Source: Spiroplasma endosymbiont of Clivina fossor
Lineage (GTDB): Bacteria; Bacillota_I; Bacilli_A; Mycoplasmatales; Nriv7
Length of the DNA: 64,000 nucleotides
NCBI RefSeq assembly: GCF_964031115.1
Contig: NZ_OZ035006.1
Location: 496,001-560,000 of the forward strand
Reading direction: 5' to 3'
Shown here: positions 19,148 through 32,967 of the stretch, one piece after another
Position numbering within the stretch: the stretch's first letter is position 1
Layout: each line of letters starts with the position of its first letter
Notes under the pieces: model-generated
The model's database searches: none
Seen by the model: the letters and a program-made list of their open reading frames with translations, nothing else
What the model was told of the DNA's origin: nothing
Translations under genes and position numbers: made by a program

Positions 19148-19396
19148 TTATCGTCCTTTAATCACAATAAATAAAGCAATCAGCACACAAGTAACACCAA
19201 GAATGGTAAAAATTGGGTGTTGCGAAAATGTCCGGGCCATTGGTTTAAATAGTTCTAAAATTGTTAAATTGCTAGTAATAAACTTTTGGAAATTGGCGAG
19301 CCCTTCGCTAATATAGTTCGTTAAAGTTTCAAAATGACTACCAGCCAACAATCCAAGAACAGTTATTAAGATAAAAATAATAATTAGTTTAAACAT
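19148..19396 (-). CDS. Plectrovirus two-helix membrane protein, 82 aa (copy B)
   Basis: Encodes the same protein as 8811-9059 with only synonymous changes by eye. Complete. Confidence 0.75.
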   Translation of the reverse strand: MFKLIIIFILITVLGLLAGSHFETLTNYISEGLANFQKFITSNLTILELFKPMARTFSQHPIFTILGVTCVLIALFIVIKGR

Positions 19397-19398
19397 TT

Positions 19399-19683
19399 TT
19401 AGTTACCTTGTTTTGTTTTTATCGGTTTTACTTGTTTTTTAACTTTTCCTCAGGCACTTAAACGACCTTTATTTTTAACTGCATATTGGCGTTGTTTTTC
19501 TAAATTAACTTGTTGACTACCAAATCCAAGAATAATTGCCATAAGAAATTCTACGGCCAGCGTTAAGAATAGAGGAAATATTAGTTGAATATTCGTTCCT
19601 GGTACTTCCAAACTTCAAATTAAATCAAAAACTTTATAAAGCATTTGGGCGAGAAAGTCGGCCATTTTTGCGAAATTTGCCAT
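19399..19683 (-). CDS. Plectrovirus membrane protein, 94 aa (copy B)
   Basis: Homologue of 8488-8808, with a shorter basic tail (KVKKQVKPIKTKQGN). Complete, ATG 19683. Confidence 0.72.
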
Positions 19684-21269
19684 TTTTTATTGTTCCTTTT
19701 CTTTCATTTTTCTTAAAAAGTTGCTAAATTTATCCATTTTTAAGTATTCTAAGTCTTCTAAATCAATTGCGGTGTCAGTATAGTATTTGTTTTCATAGTC
19801 AGAATTTACTTTTGAATTTAAGTAATCTCTTAAAAACGCCAGGTAAAAAGAATTGTAAGTGTTAAGTATTGGTAGAGGAATTTTTAGTTTAAAAAAATAG
19901 ATATCAAGTTCAGGAATATCCCGATATTTAATGCGACGACCCTTTTTGTTATTTTTAGCATCAATTAAGGTGTTTCGTCAGCGTTCATATTCTTCAATAC
20001 TAGTAAAGGTACCATAGATGACTTTTAAGTAGGGGCGAAAAATATTAACGGGTTTTTTGCGAATGCCAACAATCACATTATTGGCAATATCACGAACTTT
20101 AACTCAAATATGTTTATCTCTCTGACCGCTAGCAAGCACAATATGACCAAAATGCCGTGCCAGAGCGAAATATTCTTGAATACCGCTTTCTTCGTTTTTG
20201 GTATTATTTTTTTCTCAATCGGTTCCTTCTAAAAATAAATTGGTTTCATCTCACAAAAGCAAGGTTTTGTCAGGCAATACTGGATAATCAAAGTCTAATT
20301 TTAATTTTGTCGAAAACTCTTGATATTTATTGAATATACTTAATTTTAGGTATATTTTTAATATGATAGAGGTGGATAATAATTATGGAAAAAATAATTC
20401 AAGAACTAGTAAATACTTTAACAGATGATCAATTTTTAGAATTTTATGAAAAAGTCAAACAACAAGCAGAATTAATAAAAAAACAAAAACGGTTAAATGA
20501 AATTGATCAAAAATTTAGAGCGCAAGGTATTAAATGCCCTAAATGTGAATCTTACCATTGCGTTAAAAATGGACATAATTCAGAAGGAAAACAAAAATAT
20601 TTATGTAAAAATTGCCGTGCAAGTTTTGACGCTTTTCGTAATCATTTTATTTATTGAAGTCATTTAAATTATGAACAATGAAATTTATTGATTCAAATTT
20701 CATTGCTGGGGCAATCTAGTAAAACAATTTTTCGTTTTATTAAAACTACATTAAAAACTGCTTGATATAATCGTCAAAAATTAATGAAATCAAAACAATT
20801 AGAAAATACCCAATTAAAATTTAAAAAATTATCTGGTAAAATCCAAATCGATGAAACATTTATTAAAGAAATCCATAAAGGAAATTTCAAATATAAAACT
20901 GATCCACGAAGAATTCACCTTGACCCATTCGCAACTAATACTAAATGCTGTATTCAAATGGCAATTGATAATAATAACAATATTTATGTTAAATCCACAA
21001 ACACCAAACGTTTACAAAAACAATGAGTTATTGAAAATATGAACAAAGAATTAATTAACGAAAATTCAATTATTACTTCTGATATGCAAAAATTATATTT
21101 TTTAGTAGCAAAACAAACAAATTCTACTTTATGTGTAACTAAAACAACAATTAATCCTGAAGCTAGTTATCGTAACTTAAATAAAATCAGTAAATTACAA
21201 TCTAGTCTTAAAGAAGCCTTAATTCATTATCATGGTTTAGGTTTTACTAATATTCAAAATTATTTAAAT

Positions 21270-22337
21270 AGACTTCTTGCAAAATTAATATGATAATTAT
21301 AATTTTTAAATTTAAAATAAATATAAAAGTGTTATTAAAATAATTTTTAGATTATTTTTACAAATATTTTGTCATTAAAACATAATAAAAATTATTATTT
21401 ACAATAAAAAAAGACTGAAATTTTAAATTATCAAATATATTTAAACTAATAGTTGTAAATTATAAATTGAAGCTATTAAATTAAATCTTAAAGCAAATCT
21501 TTTTCTACGATTTCGATATTTTTCACTAATAATTTTAAATTTTTTAAGTATAGCAAAAACATTTTCAATAACAATTCTCATTTTTGAAATTCGCTCATTA
21601 TTTTGCTTTTCTTCTTTATTTAAAGGGTTTTTCTTTGATTTTCTTTTAGGAATTAAAACATTATGATTAATTTTTTGTATGCCTTGATAACCTAAATCCA
21701 CTAAAACAGTTGTTTCTGGTAAAAATTTAATTTTTGAATCTTTTAAAATTTTAAAGTCATGGTTTTTACCATAAGAAAAATCAGAACTAATAATTTTTTT
21801 ACTATCTTTTTCAATTATAACTTGTGTTTTTATTGTGTGTTTTTTCTTTTTTCCTGAGTAGTGCTGTTTTTGTCTTTTTTTGGGCGTTGGATTTGGCTTT
21901 CAGTTACATCAATTATAACAGTCTTATCTTTGAAATAATCTTTTAATAGTGATTTTTGACCAGTAAGTTGTTGAAAATTAGGGTGTTTTATTAAAGTGTC
22001 TTCAATTCATTTGATATTTCTATAACAACTACTTTCACTAATATCATAACTTTTTGCAATATGAAAATAAGTTCTATATTCTCTTCAATATTCTAAAGTC
22101 ATTAAAATACGATTTTCTAATGATAATTTATTGGTTCTTCCGCGACGAAATCTCTTTTTTAATTCTTCTATTTTTAAAATTTCTAGCATTTTATTAAAAG
22201 TAGTATGTTTAATACCAGTTAATCTTAAAAAATTTTTATCACTTATTTGATTATTTTTTTTAAATTTCATTTAAATTCCACCTTTTTATTAAAAACAACA
22301 ATTCAATTATATTTTAAATTAATTTTGCAAGAAGTCT
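21270..22337 (-). mobile_element. IS5-family element, copy 2, 1068 bp
   Basis: AGACTT ends, duplication AAT (21267-21269, 22338-22340). Looks identical to copy 1. Confidence 0.93.
21441..22270 (-). CDS. IS5-family transposase, -1 frameshifted, copy 2
   Basis: orfA from ATG 22270, orfB to stop 21441; same A7 shift site and residues as 3148-3977. Confidence 0.85.
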
Positions 22338-22664
22338 AATCTCTGAAAATGAAAATACCAACATAAGGGTTTAACTCCAAACCAACAAACAGCGGTATTA
22401 TATTTTAATGTATAAAAAAGTTAAAGTAAAAATAGTAATTTTACATAAAAGCCTTTTAAAATTATCAAGTTGATGATTTTTTTTATTTTATCAAGAGTTT
22501 TCGACAAAATTAAAAAAGTCTAACAATCCCATATGCCCTAAACTTAATTTTTGGGTTTCTAGTAATGGAAAGGTTGATGCGATATGATATTTCTTCTTTT
22601 TTAGTAATTTTGATGCATATACTAGAAAAGCAGTTTTTCCAGTTCCTAATGAACCAATCACAAT

Positions 22665-23732
22665 AGACTTCTTGCAAAATTAATATGATAATTATAATTT
22701 TTAAATTTAAAATAAATATAAAAGTGTTATTAAAATAATTTTTAGATTATTTTTACAAATATTTTGTCATTAAAACATAATAAAAATTATTATTTACAAT
22801 AAAAAAAGACTGAAATTTTAAATTATCAAATATATTTAAACTAATAGTTGTAAATTATAAATTGAAGCTATTAAATTAAATCTTAAAGCAAATCTTTTTC
22901 TACGATTTCGATATTTTTCACTAATAATTTTAAATTTTTTAAGTATAGCAAAAACATTTTCAATAACAATTCTCATTTTTGAAATTCGCTCATTATTTTG
23001 CTTTTCTTCTTTATTTAAAGGGTTTTTCTTTGATTTTCTTTTAGGAATTAAAACATTATGATTAATTTTTTGTATGCCTTGATAACCTAAATCCACTAAA
23101 ACAGTTGTTTCTGGTAAAAATTTAATTTTTGAATCTTTTAAAATTTTAAAGTCATGGTTTTTACCATAAGAAAAATCAGAACTAATAATTTTTTTACTAT
23201 CTTTTTCAATTATAACTTGTGTTTTTATTGTGTGTTTTTTCTTTTTTCCTGAGTAGTGCTGTTTTTGTCTTTTTTTGGGCGTTGGATTTGGCTTTCAGTT
23301 ACATCAATTATAACAGTCTTATCTTTGAAATAATCTTTTAATAGTGATTTTTGACCAGTAAGTTGTTGAAAATTAGGGTGTTTTATTAAAGTGTCTTCAA
23401 TTCATTTGATATTTCTATAACAACTACTTTCACTAATATCATAACTTTTTGCAATATGAAAATAAGTTCTATATTCTCTTCAATATTCTAAAGTCATTAA
23501 AATACGATTTTCTAATGATAATTTATTGGTTCTTCCGCGACGAAATCTCTTTTTTAATTCTTCTATTTTTAAAATTTCTAGCATTTTATTAAAAGTAGTA
23601 TGTTTAATACCAGTTAATCTTAAAAAATTTTTATCACTTATTTGATTATTTTTTTTAAATTTCATTTAAATTCCACCTTTTTATTAAAAACAACAATTCA
23701 ATTATATTTTAAATTAATTTTGCAAGAAGTCT
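22665..23732 (-). mobile_element. IS5-family element, copy 3, 1068 bp
   Basis: AGACTT ends, duplication AAT (22662-22664, 23733-23735), inserted in the viral ATPase gene just ahead of its Walker A codons. Confidence 0.93.
22836..23665 (-). CDS. IS5-family transposase, -1 frameshifted, copy 3
   Basis: ATG 23665 to stop 22836; same as 3148-3977. Confidence 0.85.
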
Positions 23733-23993
23733 AATATTTAATGGTGAATTTTTTAAGAAGTTAATAACTTTGTTAATTTGTGTTAAATTACCGATTTTAA
23801 AAAGAAAAATTAAAATACAACCTGCTAAAAATAAATAGCTTACAATGTTTTTGAAATAACCGTTGTAAATATATCAAATTGCTCCTCAATGTCATAAAAT
23901 TAAAAATGAGGTGCGATTTAATTCAATAAAATGGTTATTTTTTTCTATTATTCATTTGCAAAATTTCATCTTGCATCCCACTTTATTTTTTTG

Positions 23994-24236
23994 TTAGCGT
24001 ACTGCTCCAAGTAATTTTTCAAACATTTTAAAGCAAATAAAGAATATTGTCAAAATAAATGGAAAAATGAATATTCAGTAGTCAGCAAAGAAGTTACCGA
24101 CTTGTGGCATATTAACAGCAATAATTTCTCACATTTTAGTAAACGCTGTTATAATCGCATTTCATAATTTAGTCATTGCGTCACTAGCTGTTATTTTTGT
24201 TACTGCTGGTGCTTCTGTTAAGAAAGTTCCAATCAT
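23994..24236 (-). CDS. Plectrovirus major coat protein candidate, 80 aa (copy B)
   Basis: ATG 24236 behind AAAGGGGGTG. Same plan as 7231-7473, differing at V to A near residue 9 and A to T in the membrane helix. Complete. Confidence 0.7.
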
Positions 24237-24256
24237 ATAATCACCCCCTTTCTTTT

Positions 24257-24392
24257 TTAAAACATTCATCATTTATATTCAAAATTTTTCTTAAATTTGT
24301 TAAAACCACGATTAACCTTAACACGATTGTATTTTTTTCCTAATTAATTTTGAATTTCTTTGTGAATGCATCACAATGTAACTTCTTGACAT
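24257..24392 (-). pseudogene. Basic small plectrovirus protein, frameshifted (copy B)
   Basis: Equivalent of 7077-7211 but with seven A instead of six after the codon for Arg, so the frame ends early (after ...KLIRKKIQSC). The rest of the sequence is well conserved. True mutation or run-length error cannot be told apart. Confidence 0.65.
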
Positions 24393-24403
24393 TACTTTTG
24401 TCT

Positions 24404-24634
24404 CTATCTAAATACTGATATGGTTTTTCAAAGTAACATTAGAATAAATCACACCATAATCGTTGTTAAGAATCAAAAAGCAATGTTTGCTATTAAAAGT
24501 CAAAGTGTTTCTAGGGTTAAATCAATTTCTTTACCACCACTAATATGAGCCGGAATAGTTGTAATTTGAATAAATAAATCTCAGAAGGTTTGTTTAATTT
24601 GTTCTCAATTAAATTCTTTTAAATTTACTGTCAT
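24404..24634 (-). CDS. Small membrane protein of plectrovirus, 76 aa (copy B)
   Basis: Homologue of 6835-7065 with a diverged middle (KEIDLTLETLWLL against KEIKLNEAPLWLL). Complete. Confidence 0.72.
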
Positions 24635-24637
24635 TTT

Positions 24638-24799
24638 TTATCTCCCAAAAATCATTTTTATTGGTAAATACATAATTGAAATTAAGGCGAAAAGAAAAGT
24701 AATGATAATAATTAATCCGGCAATAAACGCAACTTGTGCAGGCATTTTTTCTATCGGAATAAACAGTTCTAAGAATTCCATGATAATTTTTCAAAACAT
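24638..24799 (-). CDS. Small membrane protein of plectrovirus, 53 aa (copy B)
   Basis: Homologue of 6670-6831; overlaps the upstream stop as TAATG. Complete. Confidence 0.72.
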
Positions 24800-25020
24800 T
24801 ATTTTTTATCCGCGTTATTTTCTTTTGAATTAGGAGCTTTAACTCATTCCTCAAAGCGGGCAATAAATACTTTTTCGTCTTTCGTGAAATTACCCGTATT
24901 ATTTTTAATGGCATTTTTATATTTAATTCTAATTTTTATTTTGGCATAAATTTTATAAGCAAAATATGCTAATAGCATGATGCTGATAATAATAAATATT
25001 AATCCAATCGCAATATTCAT
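24799..25020 (-). CDS. Small membrane protein of plectrovirus, 73 aa (copy B)
   Basis: Homologue of 6449-6670, one residue different near the C-terminus (VKAPNSKE). Complete. Confidence 0.74.
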
Positions 25021-25022
25021 TT

Positions 25023-25349
25023 TTAAACTCCTTTAAAATAGTTATAATTTATATCTTTTTTGTTGTTTTCTTTTTCGGCAATGAAGAAGCTTAATAATTC
25101 TTGTCCCTTAATTAATTTGGTTTCATTTTCTTTTTGATTAATTGAAATTATTTGATATTTACTATCTTTTATTATTCCGATGCAAATAGAATTTTCATAT
25201 TTTCCTTTATAAACAAATCGCTTTGGAAACCAAATACCGATTTGTTCATTAAATCACGGAATTTTTGGTGCTTTAATAAGCATTGCGTTTTGTGTCTCTT
25301 TTAAAAGATATCTCTTAGTATTTAAGAAAATGTTTTCAATGTTTTTCAT
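25023..25349 (-). CDS. Plectrovirus early protein, 108 aa (copy B)
   Basis: Homologue of 6120-6446 with two or three substitutions (KRYLL, AMLIKAP). Complete, behind AGAAAGG. Confidence 0.74.
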
Positions 25350-25843
25350 AATAAATTACCTTTCTTAATATATAAACTAAGTTAGTTAACTTAGTTTTTT
25401 AAACACTTATATATCGCAGATTTAAGTGTTTAACAAGCTTTGTTAGTAAATTTTGTTTTTTAATTAGATAAAGATTTTAATAATTTTAAACTTAGCATAC
25501 CCCTATATAGAAATTTTTACACTTTAATATCCGCATCCTACCCTTGGAACTAATTTAATAGCGTGTATATTTTTAGGAAATCCACCCATTCATTTTTTTA
25601 TTGCAAAATGAAACAAATTGCTATAGCTAATAGGATGTTATCTATTAACTGGTAAACTTCTTTTGGTTATGGCGACCACCCACAATTTATCGTGCTTTAA
25701 TACATACCAACATTATTAATTCACTTGTATTTAATTTTCAAAGAACAAACTTTTAACACCTTATAAAATAAAAAGACAATCATTGCTGACTGTCTTAATA
25801 CTTATTCAAATATTTTCCCACCTAACAAAACTTTATGCGTCCA
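25350..25843 (-). promoter_or_regulatory. Viral leader region, copy B
   Basis: Counterpart of 5620-6119. It keeps the 11-bp inverted repeat and one AACTAAGTTAACTAACTTAG-type palindrome next to the first gene, one repeat unit fewer than copy A. Ends at the virus edge where chromosomal sequence begins. Confidence 0.6.
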
Positions 25844-25921
25844 TAATTGATTGACTTTTTATTTATTACTAGTTAGAGTTTAATATATCAAATTATGAAG
25901 TAATTAGTCGTAATTAATATA

Positions 25922-25930
25922 TGTTATAAT
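25922..25930 (+). promoter_or_regulatory. Extended -10 promoter of ligA
   Basis: TGTTATAAT, a TGnTATAAT extended -10 box, 31 bases before the ligA start. No good -35 box is apparent, which the extended form tolerates. Confidence 0.6.
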
Positions 25931-25960
25931 TTAATGGTGAAATATTATGGGGTGGCTCGG

Positions 25961-27967
<2,007 letters not shown>

Positions 27968-27973
27968 GTAGTA

Positions 27974-28267
27974 GTGGAAAATATTACTTCGGAATTATTA
28001 CAAGAAATTACTAATAATTTAATGCTAGAGTTGGAAGAGGAAGAGTATAAGTTATTAGCAGAAGAGTTTTATGTTGTTTTAGAACAAATGAAGTTAGTAC
28101 AGACAATTGATGTAGAAGGTTATGAACCAATGCATTATCCATTTTTAAATTCGCAACATTTATTACGCGAAGATGATAATGTAATGATTAATGAACAATC
28201 ACTTGTTTTGCAAAATGCGTGAGAAGTAAAAGATGATTATATTGTTATTAATAGGGTGGTTGAATAA
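27974..28267 (+). CDS. gatC: Aspartyl/glutamyl-tRNA amidotransferase subunit C, 97 aa
   Basis: Small subunit that stabilises GatA in the enzyme that turns Glu-tRNA-Gln into Gln-tRNA-Gln, used where glutaminyl-tRNA synthetase is absent. Start taken at GTG 27974, with GAAGGAG 12 bases upstream inside the ligA end; the first residues ENITSELLQEITNNLMLELEEEEY agree with the family. The typical PLN/LREDDN segment (PFLNSQHLLREDDN) is present. It ends TAATG, overlapping gatA. Confidence 0.9.
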
Positions 28268-29733
28268 TGATGAAAATGACAATTGAATTGTTGCATCAAC
28301 AATTATTACAGAAGAAAACATCACCGATTAAAATTGTTCGTGATGCGATTGCTAAGGCAAAAAAATATGAACATTATAATGGTGTTGTTAAATTATTAGA
28401 AGAAGAAGCAATGGTGATTGCTAAGCATTTGGAATCAATGCCAATTCCTGAAGATAATTATTTATTTGCTATACCTTATGCGGTTAAAGATAATTTAGCA
28501 ACTAAGAACATTGTAACTAGTGGAGGAACAAAAATTTTGGAAAATTTTGTGCCGACATTTGATAGTAAAGTAGTTAAAGATATTAATGATTATCAAGCTG
28601 TTAATATTGCTAAAACAACGCTTGATGAATTAGGAATGGGTGGTACGGGTTTGGATAGTTTTACGGGTTTTGTTTATAATCCGTGAAATAAAAATCATAT
28701 TACGGGGGGGAGTTCATCAGGAAGCGCGGCGTTGGTTGCTTTGGGTGTTGTTCCGTTTGCTTTGGCAAGTGATACGGGTGATTCAATTAGAAAACCAGCA
28801 TCGTATACAGGGATTGTTGGTATTAAACCGACTTATGGGCTTATTTCTCGCTATGGGTTATTTCCCTATGCACCGTCTTTAGATACTGTTGGTGTACTTG
28901 CTAATACTGTTCGTGATTGTGCAATTGTTATGGATGCGACAGTTAAGTTTGATGCGAATGATTTGACTAGTCAACAAGCAAAGGAAAAAAATTATTTGCA
29001 AAATCTTAGTGCTGATATTAAAAAATATCGTTTGGCAACTATTAAGTCGGTTAATGATGGTTTGCGACCATTAACTGGAGTTTTGTGATCTTCGGTAATT
29101 AGTAAATTAAAAGAAAATGGTTTACTTATTGAAGATATTGATTTTCCCCTTGATTTATTAAAGGCATTATTACCAGTTTATATGGTTATTTCGTTTGCGG
29201 AAGCTACTAGTTCGCAAAGTAATTTAACAGCAGTTAATTTTGGGAAACGAATTAGTAATGATGATGATTCTTATCAAAATATTATGATTAAAAGTCGTAG
29301 TGTATTGGGAAAGACAGTTAAAAGAAGATATGTTATTGGGGCATATGCTTTGGCACAAGCAAATCAACAGGAATTATTTTTGCAAGCAAAAAAGGTGCGA
29401 CGAAAAATTGTTGATCATTTTGAAAAAATTTTTACTAATTATGATGGACTATTATTGCCAGCAGCTGGTGGTGATGCTCCGACAATTGAGAAAACTATTA
29501 ATCATAAATTAGAGTTAAGTGATGTTAATAACTTAACAAATGATGCGTTGTTATTAGCTAATTTTTCGGGTGCACCTTCAATTACAATTCCTATTGGTTT
29601 AGTAAATGAATTGCCATTTGGAATGACAATTAATTGTTTACCATTTGCTGATCAAAAGGCGTTAAATATTGCTTATGGAATTGAAAAAATTATTAACTTT
29701 GAAAATTCTTGTCATCATCGAAAGGAAAAATAA
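28267..29733 (+). CDS. gatA: Aspartyl/glutamyl-tRNA amidotransferase subunit A, 488 aa
   Basis: Amidase subunit that frees ammonia from glutamine and passes it to GatB. The catalytic Lys is in IPYAVKDNL, the Ser-rich stretch is GGSSSGSAALVA, and the nucleophile Ser lies in SDTGDSIRKPASYTG; the usual DTGGS is DTGDS here, a form I believe to be common in mollicutes. Full length. Coupled to gatC by a one-base overlap; gatB follows after three bases. Confidence 0.96.
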
Positions 29734-29736
29734 ATA

Positions 29737-31200
29737 ATGAAATTACAACCTGTTATTGGCATTGAAATTCATATTGAATTAAAAACAAAAACAAAGATGT
29801 TTTCTAATAGTCCGGTGACATTTGCTAGTATTCCTATTCCTAATAGTCAAGTAAATGAAATTGATTTAGGTTATCCGGGAAGTTTACCCTCTATTAATAA
29901 ACAAGCTGTAGTATTAGCTATTAGAGCGTGTCAAGCGTTAAATATGAAGATTAATCCAATATTATCATTTGATCGTAAGAATTATTTTTATCCGGATTTA
30001 CCTAAAGGATATCAAATAACCCAACAAAATAATCCAATGGGTAGTAATGGTAAATTAGCGATTACTACTAACAATGTGCAACAAGATATTTTGATTACGC
30101 GGTTGCATTTAGAAGAAGATACCGCTAAACAAATTCATTTAGATAATATTACTTTGTTAGATTATAATCGGGCTGGAATTGGTTTAATTGAGATTGTTAG
30201 TGAACCTGTTATTTATGATGTTGAGACGGCAATTAATTATATTGAAACATTGCGTAAGACATTATTACATTTAGGGGTTAGTAATGCTAAAATGAGTGAA
30301 GGTTCATTTCGTTGTGATATTAATATTTCTTTACGACCGATAGAAAGTAAAGATTTTTTTAAACGCGTGGAAGTTAAAAATTTAAATTCTTTAAATAATG
30401 TTAAAAGAGCGATTGAATTTGAAATTAAACGACAAAGTAATTTAATTAATCAAGGAATGCCTTTAAAGGGTAATGAAACACGCAGATTTGATGAAAAAAC
30501 AAAAACAACAATTTTAATGCGTTCTAAAGAGTCAACGGTTGATTATAAGTATTTTCCCGAACCAAATATAGTTCCGATTATTTTAGAACAACATTGAATT
30601 GAAGAGATTATTAATACTAGTCCAGAATCGTATCCACAAAAACAAATTCGTTATGTAGAAACATATGGTTTGCATATTAATGAAGTTAATGTTTTGTTAC
30701 AAGATATTGAATTAACTAATTTTTTTGAAAAGACAATTGAACATACTAAATATTATCGTTTGGTATTAAATATGCTTATTGGTGATATTAGTGCTTATTT
30801 GAAACAAAAAGATGCTTCTTTATTAGATACGCAGTTAACGCCGATTAATTTGGCACAGATGGTTAATATTTTAGAACGAAAGGAAATATCACAAAGACAA
30901 GCCAAGACATTGTTATTACATTTACTAGAAAATAATATGAGTGTTGTGCAGAGTATTAAACAACTTAACTTACAACAAATAAATGATGAAAAGATAATTA
31001 GGAGTTTAATTAAACCGTTTATTTTAGAAAACTTACAAATATTGAAAGATTATCCTTCTCGTCCTGAAAGAGTGTTAAAGTTTTATATGGGACACTTAAT
31101 GAAAGTTACTAAGGGACAAGTTAATCCTGAAATAGGACAAAGAATTATTGAAGAAATAATTGTTGAAAACGGGCCTGTCCAAAATTCTGTGTCTCGATAA
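29737..31200 (+). CDS. gatB: Aspartyl/glutamyl-tRNA amidotransferase subunit B with IS-derived C-terminus, 487 aa
   Basis: Binds the misacylated tRNA and performs the kinase and amidation steps with GatA and GatC. N-terminal GIEIHIELKTKTKMFSNSP, PDLPKGYQITQ and the EEDTAKQIH motif are intact, as is the tail domain to VTKGQVNPEIGQRIIEEIIVEN. From 31171 the frame enters the left end of an IS256 element and ends as GPVQNSVSR. Sequence after the IS (33579 on) shows the lost end would have read about VEKKTLVIN, so only the last few residues changed and activity is probably kept. Confidence 0.94.
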
Positions 31201-31899
31201 TTCATTCTGAATTATACTTAAACGAAGGAGAACAGAAAATGACAAAAAAAAAAAATAAAAAAAGAACCTGACGCAATTGATAAAGTTGTTGATTATTTTT
31301 TAGAAAATATTGATAATCCACAAGATTTATTTAAAGGCAATACTATTTTTCAGGAATTTATCAAAAAATTAACTGAACGAATGTTAAATACGGAAATTAA
31401 AGATCATCTTGAAACTGATGAGAATCATAATAAAAGAAATGGCAACACACAAAAAACCATTATTACTAAAAATGGTTCAATCGCAATTGATGTACCAAGA
31501 GATCGAAATAGTACTTTTGAACCAGTAATTATTCCGAAAAGACAAAGAAGATTTGATAACTTTGATCAAAAAGTAATTTCTTTATATGCAAGAGGAATGA
31601 CAATTTCTGATATCAAAGCACAATTGCAAGAATTCTATCACGGAGCAGAAATTTCAGAAAGTTTAATTAGTCAAATAACTGATGATGTTATTGAAGAAGT
31701 TAAAATGTGACAAACTAAACCTTTAGAGAAGATTTATCCGATTGTTTATTTTGATTGTATTGTTGTTAAAGTAAAGCAAGATAAACGAATAATAAATAAA
31801 GCAGTTTATCTTGCCTTAGGAATTAATTTAGATGGTTTAAAAGATATTTTAGGAATGTGAATTAGCGAGAATGAGGGAGCCAAATTTTGACTTAATATT

Positions 31900-32967
31900 A
31901 GACTTCTTGCAAAATTAATTTAAAATATAATTGAATTGTTGTTTTTAATAAAAAGGTGGAATTTAAATGAAATTTAAAAAAAATAATCAAATAAGTGATA
32001 AAAATTTTTTAAGATTAACTGGTATTAAACATACTACTTTTAATAAAATGCTAGAAATTTTAAAAATAGAAGAATTAAAAAAGAGATTTCGTCGCGGAAG
32101 AACCAATAAATTATCATTAGAAAATCGTATTTTAATGACTTTAGAATATTGAAGAGAATATAGAACTTATTTTCATATTGCAAAAAGTTATGATATTAGT
32201 GAAAGTAGTTGTTATAGAAATATCAAATGAATTGAAGACACTTTAATAAAACACCCTAATTTTCAACAACTTACTGGTCAAAAATCACTATTAAAAGATT
32301 ATTTCAAAGATAAGACTGTTATAATTGATGTAACTGAAAGCCAAATCCAACGCCCAAAAAAAGACAAAAACAGCACTACTCAGGAAAAAAGAAAAAACAC
32401 ACAATAAAAACACAAGTTATAATTGAAAAAGATAGTAAAAAAATTATTAGTTCTGATTTTTCTTATGGTAAAAACCATGACTTTAAAATTTTAAAAGATT
32501 CAAAAATTAAATTTTTACCAGAAACAACTGTTTTAGTGGATTTAGGTTATCAAGGCATACAAAAAATTAATCATAATGTTTTAATTCCTAAAAGAAAATC
32601 AAAGAAAAACCCTTTAAATAAAGAAGAAAAGCAAAATAATGAGCGAATTTCAAAAATGAGAATTGTTATTGAAAATGTTTTTGCTATACTTAAAAAATTT
32701 AAAATTATTAGTGAAAAATATCGAAATCGTAGAAAAAGATTTGCTTTAAGATTTAATTTAATAGCTTCAATTTATAATTTACAACTATTAGTTTAAATAT
32801 ATTTGATAATTTAAAATTTCAGTCTTTTTTTATTGTAAATAATAATTTTTATTATGTTTTAATGACAAAATATTTGTAAAAATAATCTAAAAATTATTTT
32901 AATAACACTTTTATATTTATTTTAAATTTAAAAATTATAATTATCATATTAATTTTGCAAGAAGTCT
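31900..32967 (+). mobile_element. IS5-family element, copy 4, 1068 bp
   Basis: AGACTT ends, duplication ATT (31897-31899, 32968-32970). Confidence 0.93.
31967..32796 (+). CDS. IS5-family transposase, -1 frameshifted, copy 4
   Basis: orfA from ATG 31967, orfB to 32796; same as 3148-3977. Confidence 0.85.

Larger units (their letters stand above)
20385..22415 (+). pseudogene. IS1595-family transposase, split
   Basis: Same frame as 253-1212; interrupted near its end (after NIQNYLN) by the IS5-like copy 2. One change is S to F in the segment SSKTISRF. Removing the insertion restores the frame to TAA 22415. Confidence 0.88.
20299..22515 (+). mobile_element. IS1595-like element in the viral ATPase gene, itself split by an IS5-like copy
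   Basis: 27-bp terminal repeats at both ends, 8-bp duplication aagtctaa at 20291-20298 and 22516-22523. An IS5-like element sits at 21270-22337, so the order of events is virus, then IS1595-like, then IS5-like. Confidence 0.92.
19687..23969 (-). pseudogene. Zot/gpI-like assembly ATPase, broken by two insertions (copy B)
   Basis: Starts at ATG 23969 and is interrupted first by the IS5-like element (22665-23732) just before the Walker A motif, then by the IS1595-like element (20299-22515) after the LGHMGLLDF segment; it resumes at 20298 and ends at 19687. Both insertions have clean duplications (AAT; aagtctaa), so the gene was intact when hit. Same protein as 7498-8481. Confidence 0.88.
16613..25843 (-). 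mobile_element. Plectrovirus (SpV1-like) provirus, copy B, inactivated
   Basis: Same gene order as copy A on the opposite strand, from the leader at 25350-25843 to the start of ORF1 at 18467. It is interrupted by IS256 (16653-17974), an IS1595-like element (20299-22515) and two IS5-like elements, and its 3' part is cut by the ISLre2 element at 16612. The outer edge GGACGCATAAAG (25832-25843, minus) matches that of copy A and abuts chromosomal sequence leading to ligA. Confidence 0.85.
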
